A stretch of DNA of 64,000 bases from Plectosphaerella cucumerina. Its lineage: Eukaryota > Ascomycota > Sordariomycetes > Glomerellales > Plectosphaerellaceae. Positions 58,708 through 64,000 of the stretch are shown piece by piece. The DNA lies in assembly GCA_020746995.1 (NCBI GenBank), contig JAGPXD010000002.1, positions 310,001 through 374,000 on the forward strand, read 5' to 3'. How positions within the stretch are numbered: the first letter of the stretch is position 1; each line of letters begins with the position of its first letter. Under the pieces are notes generated by a model. The model was not told the DNA's origin. It did not search any database and saw only the letters and a program-made list of their open reading frames with translations. The translations under genes were made by a program, and so were the position numbers.

Positions 58708-61700
58708 ATGCACCTCAGAGACGGCGAAAGCGGCGGCGCTGCCTACGAAGCCGCGCCCGGGACAGCATCATACAGCTACGGTGGAGGAGCTGATCCCTCA
58801 TCCTCAAGGACAGTTCACATCAAGTCTGCCGACATCTCGAACCAGTCTTCCGCAGAGTTCCTGCTGGCATGGATACTCGTCTTGTACAGGGAAAACGACG
58901 ACAGTCTCGGCAACGTGAACTGGGGATACGCACAAGAGGCCCGATCGTCAACGTCAGAGACAGCCAATGCATTGGACATCAAGGCTGTGCCGCTCACAAA
59001 GACCGATTCTCTCTCAGAGATGCTGGAAGCTACCAGACGGCTGAGCAGCTCTATCACCACAGAGCAGGCGCACAGCCAAACACTTTTCTTCAACAATGGC
59101 GTCGCAGAAGTCAATGCGCCAAAGCACAAGTTGACGCAGCAGAGATCCCACAACGTGAGCCATGACCGCCCCCTGATACTTCACAATACCCCTGGCTAAC
59201 CAAGATTCAAGTGGACATATCAGATTCAGGTGACAATACTCGGCCAGCAACAAATCGAGGCTCGCGCGCAATGGGACAATGCCTCCTTCTCACAAAGAAT
59301 CGCGACAAACCGCCTCGAGTCCTTCCTTGAAATCCTCAACACCATCATCGAACACCCATCAAGAAGCATTGCCGATGCCATTGGGCCGACTCGCGCTGAT
59401 ATTGGTCAGATCTGGTCGTGGAACGCCGAGCTCCCCCCAAAGATCGACCGAGGCCTGCACGAATATGTTGCCGACAACGCTGCCTCCCAACCAGAAGCCC
59501 TCGCCATTGAGTCCTGGGACGGAAACCTGACGTATGCGCAGATCGAGACATACTCGACCCGCCTCGCTCTACATCTCGTGTCACTCGGCGTGACTGTTGG
59601 CTCTACGATACCCCTCTGCTTCGAGAAGTCGCGGTGGACAGCAGTCGCCCTCTTGGCCGTCATGAAGGCCGGCGCCGCCTTCGCCTTGACAGACCCAAGC
59701 CAACCCGAAGCCCGTCTGCGCACCATCTACGAACAGACCCAGGCCACCCTCATCATTACCTCTCAGCTGCAGAGTGAGCTGGGTCGCAAGATTGCTGGTC
59801 CAGGAGCTATCAGCATCGTCTTGACCGAACAGCTCGTCCAAGAACTTGCCCCCGGCCCTGACGTTAGCCTCCCGCAGTTCTCCAAGGACCTGCCACTCTA
59901 CATCCAGTTCACTTCTGGGAGCACCGGAAAACCCAAGGGCGTTCTGTGCTCGCACGCGAACTACGCAAGCGGCTCCATCCCCCGCGCAGACATTATCGGC
60001 TACCGCGCGCACTCTCGCGTCTTCGACTTTGCCTCGTATGCCTTCGACGTCAGCATTGACTTGATGCTGTGCACCCTCGTCAACGGTGGATGCCTCTGTA
60101 TCCCGTCGGACGAGGACAGAATGAACGACCTAAGTGGCGCTATCCGCAAGAGCAAAGTCAACATGGTTCACATGACGCCGTCGGTGGCTCGGGTCCTGGA
60201 CGATGACATCATTCAAGCTCAGGAGGTCCTGGGACTCGGAGGTGAAGCTGTTTCGGCAGGAGATGCCTCTGCATGGAGCAAGACAACCAAGGTCATCATC
60301 GCCTACGGGCCCTCCGAGTGCACCGTCGGCTGCACCATCAACGGGAATGCTGCGGTCTCTCAGAACATCGGCAAAGGTACAGGTTGCCTCCTGTGGGTTG
60401 TCGACCCGGATGATCACGACCGCCTGATGCCCGTGGGCGCTGTCGGAGAACTCCTGGTGGAGGGACCCGTTGTTGGGCTTGGGTATCTCAACGACCCTGT
60501 CAAGACGGCAGAGGTCTTCATCGAGGACCCCGCCTGGCTTCTTGCAGGGGGTGGCGCAAGCCCCGGCCGTCACGGTCGACTGTATAAGACTGGCGATCTC
60601 GTCCGCTACGATGCGGACGGCACCGGCGCCATCGCCTTTGTGGGCAGAAAGGACCAGCAGGTCAAGCTACGCGGCCAGAGAATCGAGCTCGCCGAAGTCG
60701 AGCACCACCTTAGGGGTAAGCTGCCCGCCAGCGTCAAGGTCGTCGCCGAGGTCATCAAGCCGGGCGGCGGAGAACCGAGTTTGGTGGCATTCATCACCGA
60801 GCAGACCCCCGTGCCCTCTTCGGGAGACAATGGCCTGACACAGCTTTCCCCTGAGCTGAGCCGCACGATTGCGCAGCTTGACGAGGCGCTCGGTGCCGAA
60901 ATCCCGCGCTACATGGTGCCGTCGGCCTACATCCCCTTGGACAAGATGCCCTCACTTGTCTCAGGCAAGATCGACCGCAAGCGTCTGCGTGAGCTTGGCT
61001 CGGCACTTTCCCGGGAAGCCGTGGCCCGCATGGGAGCGTACAGTGGCGAGTCAACGGAGCCTGAGACGGAGTTGGAGAAGGCACTGCAGACAGTCTGGAT
61101 CAAGGTTCTGGGCGGAGGTGTCCAGGACGTCGGCCGGAACGACAGCTTCTTTGGACTAGGCGGTGACTCGCTGCGAGCGATGAAGCTGGTCGCCGCGGCG
61201 CGAGAGGCTGGCCTGTCTCTGACTGTCGCAAGTGCCTTCAACAATCCTGTCTTGAAGGACATGGCCAAGCATGCGACCAAGATCGAGGGAGACGAGGACC
61301 ACAATGTGGCCCCCTTCTCCCTCATCGACGCTGAGTGGACGCCTGAGGCGGCCCGCGCCGACGCCGCTGCCCTTTGCAACCTCGAGGCCTCTCAAATCGA
61401 GGATGTGTATCCCTGCACGCCGCTCCAGGAGGCGCTGATGGCCTTGTCGGCCAAGGTCAAGGAGGCTTATGTTGCCCAGAGGGTTGTCCAGCTCGCCGAT
61501 GCTGCGACAGCAGATCGCTTCCGTGCAGCACTCGACGTCGCCTCGGCCGACAGCCCGATTCTCCGTACCAGGATCGTCCAGGCCTCAGAACACGGCCTGG
61601 TTCAGGTGGTTGTCAAGGGCAGCATCCCCTGGCACATTGGTACCGACCTGCAGAAATACCTCGCCGAGGATCGGGATGATCCCATGGATCTCGGCAAGGC

Positions 61701-64000
61701 CTTGGCACGCTTTGCGCTCATCACCGACAGCATCTCTGGCAAGACGTCTTTCGTCCTCTCGCTTCATCACGCCGTCTATGATGGCTGGTCGATGCCCCTG
61801 ACCGTCGACAGGATGAACAAGGCATTCGACAGCAAGAAGGTGCAACGGCCCGCCGAGTTCAAGCATTTCATCAAATACCTCGCGGCGACATCGCGCGAGG
61901 AGGCTGAAAAGTTCTGGCGCGAAAAGCTTGACGGAGCCAGTGGCCCTCAGTACCCTCCCCTCCCCTACCCCGGGTACCAGACCCAGGCAGACTCGTTGTT
62001 GGAAGTGCGCGTTCCGCTGCCGGGGCGCCCAGCCTCCAAGATGACCGTCGCGACCCTCATCAGAGGAGCCTGGGCATATGTGGCATCGACGTACAGTGCC
62101 ACAAGCGACGTCGTCTTTGGCGAGACCCTGACCGGCCGAAATGCGCCCATCAGGGGCTCCGAGGAGATCGAGGGTCCCATGATCACCACCGTGCCTCTCA
62201 GGGTGCAAGTCGCAAAGGAGATGAGTGCCGTCGACTATCTCCAGTCAGTCCACGACCAGACGGTGGAGCAGATCCCTTACGAGCATACCGGCCTGCAGCA
62301 CATCCGCCGCCTCAGTCCCGACGCGTACGAGGCCTGCGAGCTGCGGACCGGCCTCGTCCTGCATCCCAGCACGGACGACGAGGAGAAACCCTCAGACAAG
62401 TACCCCGCCAACCACCTCGTGCCCGCCGGCGATGCCGAGGCAGCCCAGGAGGCCCTCAAGTTCAACACGTACGCGCTTATGCTCGTCTGCTCCCTGGATG
62501 CGAATGGCTTCCTTGTCATGGCCAGTTTCGACTCCAAGACCGTCGACAAGACACTAATGGAGAAGGTCCTGGCACGCTTCTCCGATGTTGCTCAGCGCCT
62601 TTGCACTATGGTCGACGAGCCCCTGGGCGACCTGCACATCAGTGATGCCAAGGAGAAAGCCAAACTCCTGCCCCTGAGCACATCCAACAAGAACGTCGTG
62701 GCCAAGGAGTATCCCGACACACACTCGGTCTGGATCCTTGACCATCTCGAGCAGACACAGCTTGCCCCCTTGGGTGCGTTCGGCGAACTGGTCATTGCCA
62801 GCACTGCTGACCTGTCTCACCCCGTGCTCGAGGAACCCGGCTGGCTCGTCTTCGCCAACGGACACCTCGAGTCCCAGCCTCCTCTGCGCTTCTACAAGAC
62901 GGGCCGTCATGCCCGATTCGGCCCCGACGGCGTTCTCAAGCTCGCCGACAGTCGCAAGGTCAGCCAGGCACCTGCCGCTCCCACAAAGCGCATCTCCGCC
63001 ACATCGGGAAAACAGCGCCGCCTCCGCGCGCTCTGGAGTAAGGTCCTGAAGCTCCCTGAAAGCGGCATTGGTCTCAACGACAACTTCTTCCGCCTCGGCG
63101 GCGACTCCATCACAGCCATGAAGCTCGTCTCTGAGGCCCGTCTCGACGGCTTCCTACTGGGCGTCACGCAGATCTTCCAGAACAGGTCTCTCTACGACAT
63201 GTCCAGCGTATTGGAGGACATTAAGCCTGAGTCTACCTCCGAGGTCACTGTCAAGCCGCCGTCGCCTTTTGAGCTCATCCAGAAGCAGGCTGCCGCCGCG
63301 TTTGTGGCGTCGTCCATTCAGCCCGCTCTGGCTGACAAGTCGTGGAAGGTCCTCGACGTCCTCCCCGTCCGGCCCCTCCAGGAGGTCGCCATCCGCGGCA
63401 CAATGCAGCTCCCCCGGTTCTCGGCTCGGTACGAGGCCATGTACTTTGATGGGCCCGTTGACCGCGCTCGTCTCTTCAAGGCGTGCCAGGGCCTTGTCTC
63501 AGGCAACGAGATCCTTCGCACTGTCTTCGTCCCGCATGGGGACACCTTCCTCGCCGCTGTGCTTGAGGACCTTCCCACGCCTGTTGTTGAGTACGAGACT
63601 GACGGCGACGTCACCTCTTTTGTGCACGCCCTGACGGCCCTCGATGTCCAGACCCGGATGGGTCCTGGCTCGGCTTTTGTCAAGTGGTTCTTCGTCTCGA
63701 GCACCAACGGCACCTCAGCGCTCATCTTCCGTGTCTCACACGCGCAGTATGATGAGATCTGCCTGCCTCTCATGCTCCGCCAGCTCTCGGCACTCTACGA
63801 GAACAAGCCTCTGCCGCCGTCGGTTCCCTTCTCGGCCTTCGTCGGGCACGTTCTGTCGACGGCTATTCCGTCCAGCGTTGGATACTGGCGCGACCTCCTG
63901 GCCGGTTCGTCGCTCGACACCTCGGTCCTGAAGGTCGAGACTCCGGTTGTTGATCGCGCTCACTTTGCCGTCGAGCGCGCCATCGATATTTCCCACCGAT
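58708..64000 (+). CDS. NPS6: NPS6/SidD-type siderophore non-ribosomal peptide synthetase (3' end outside window)
   Basis: Exon one 58708-59154, intron 59155-59211 (GTGAGC, CTAAC branch), then one open exon to the window edge: 1745 residues seen. Order: residues ~30-245 resemble the end of a condensation domain. A complete adenylation domain follows (FTSGSTGKPKG at ~383, FDFASYAFDVSID, AYGPSECTVG, RLYKTGDLV, FVGRKDQQVKLRGQRIEL, SGKIDRKRLR), then carrier LGGDS with Ser ~802 and condensation HHAVYDG at ~1001. Next is a ~110-residue adenylation remnant (RFYKTGRHARFGPDG, ~1310-1410), a second carrier LGGDS with Ser ~1448, and the start of a second condensation domain with SHAQYDE at ~1658. This A-T-C-(dA)-T-C layout is the hallmark of NPS6/SidD, which makes coprogen/fusarinine-type extracellular siderophores. 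Confidence 0.93.

Overview
The window is GC-rich DNA from a filamentous ascomycete. Genes are split by short GT-AG introns of about 50-170 bases, several with CTAAC/CTGAC branch sites. The plasma-membrane H+-ATPase closely follows the Neurospora-type protein, and LDB1, HbrB and NPS6-type genes are present. This points to Pezizomycotina, most likely Sordariomycetes; the species cannot be fixed from the sequence alone. All gene models below were spliced by eye, and each was checked for reading phase across its junctions.

The left two thirds (1-42 kb) is ordinary chromosomal housekeeping DNA. In order it holds pma1 (+), a small ABM-domain protein (-), a Seb1/Nrd1-type termination factor (-), an intron-containing tRNA-Lys(CUU), a DCAF4-like WD40 protein (+), a gene-poor 2.8 kb stretch, a bZIP regulator with a DUF3425-type tail (-), kinetochore SPC25 (-), an unrecognised 361-residue protein (-), an LDB1/PtaB co-regulator (-), a 4 kb gene-poor stretch, a TORC2 HbrB/Bit61 subunit (-), a tiny KEOPS GON7 gene (+), HOPS VPS39 (-), a broken kinase-like phosphotransferase gene (-) and an SPX-domain PHO91-type phosphate transporter (-).

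The right third (43-64 kb) looks like an iron-acquisition locus. It contains a full-size ABC-B exporter (-), an AIF/AMID-like FAD oxidoreductase (+), a SidF-type hydroxyornithine acyltransferase (+), a SidI-type acyl-CoA ligase ending in a peroxisomal AKL tripeptide (-), and the start of an NPS6/SidD-type siderophore peptide synthetase (+) that runs off the window. I found six exact copies of the nine-base motif ATCWGATAA, the known target of SreA/Sre-type iron-responsive GATA repressors, in the three intergenic regions serving these genes. I saw none elsewhere in the window by eye.

A likely flow is as follows. The ligase activates mevalonate as its CoA thioester. The acyltransferase puts the (anhydro)mevalonyl group on N5-hydroxyornithine. 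The NRPS links the units into a fusarinine- or coprogen-type extracellular siderophore, and the ABC protein may export it or protect the cell. The FAD oxidoreductase shares the regulated promoter with the ABC gene and is the least explained member.
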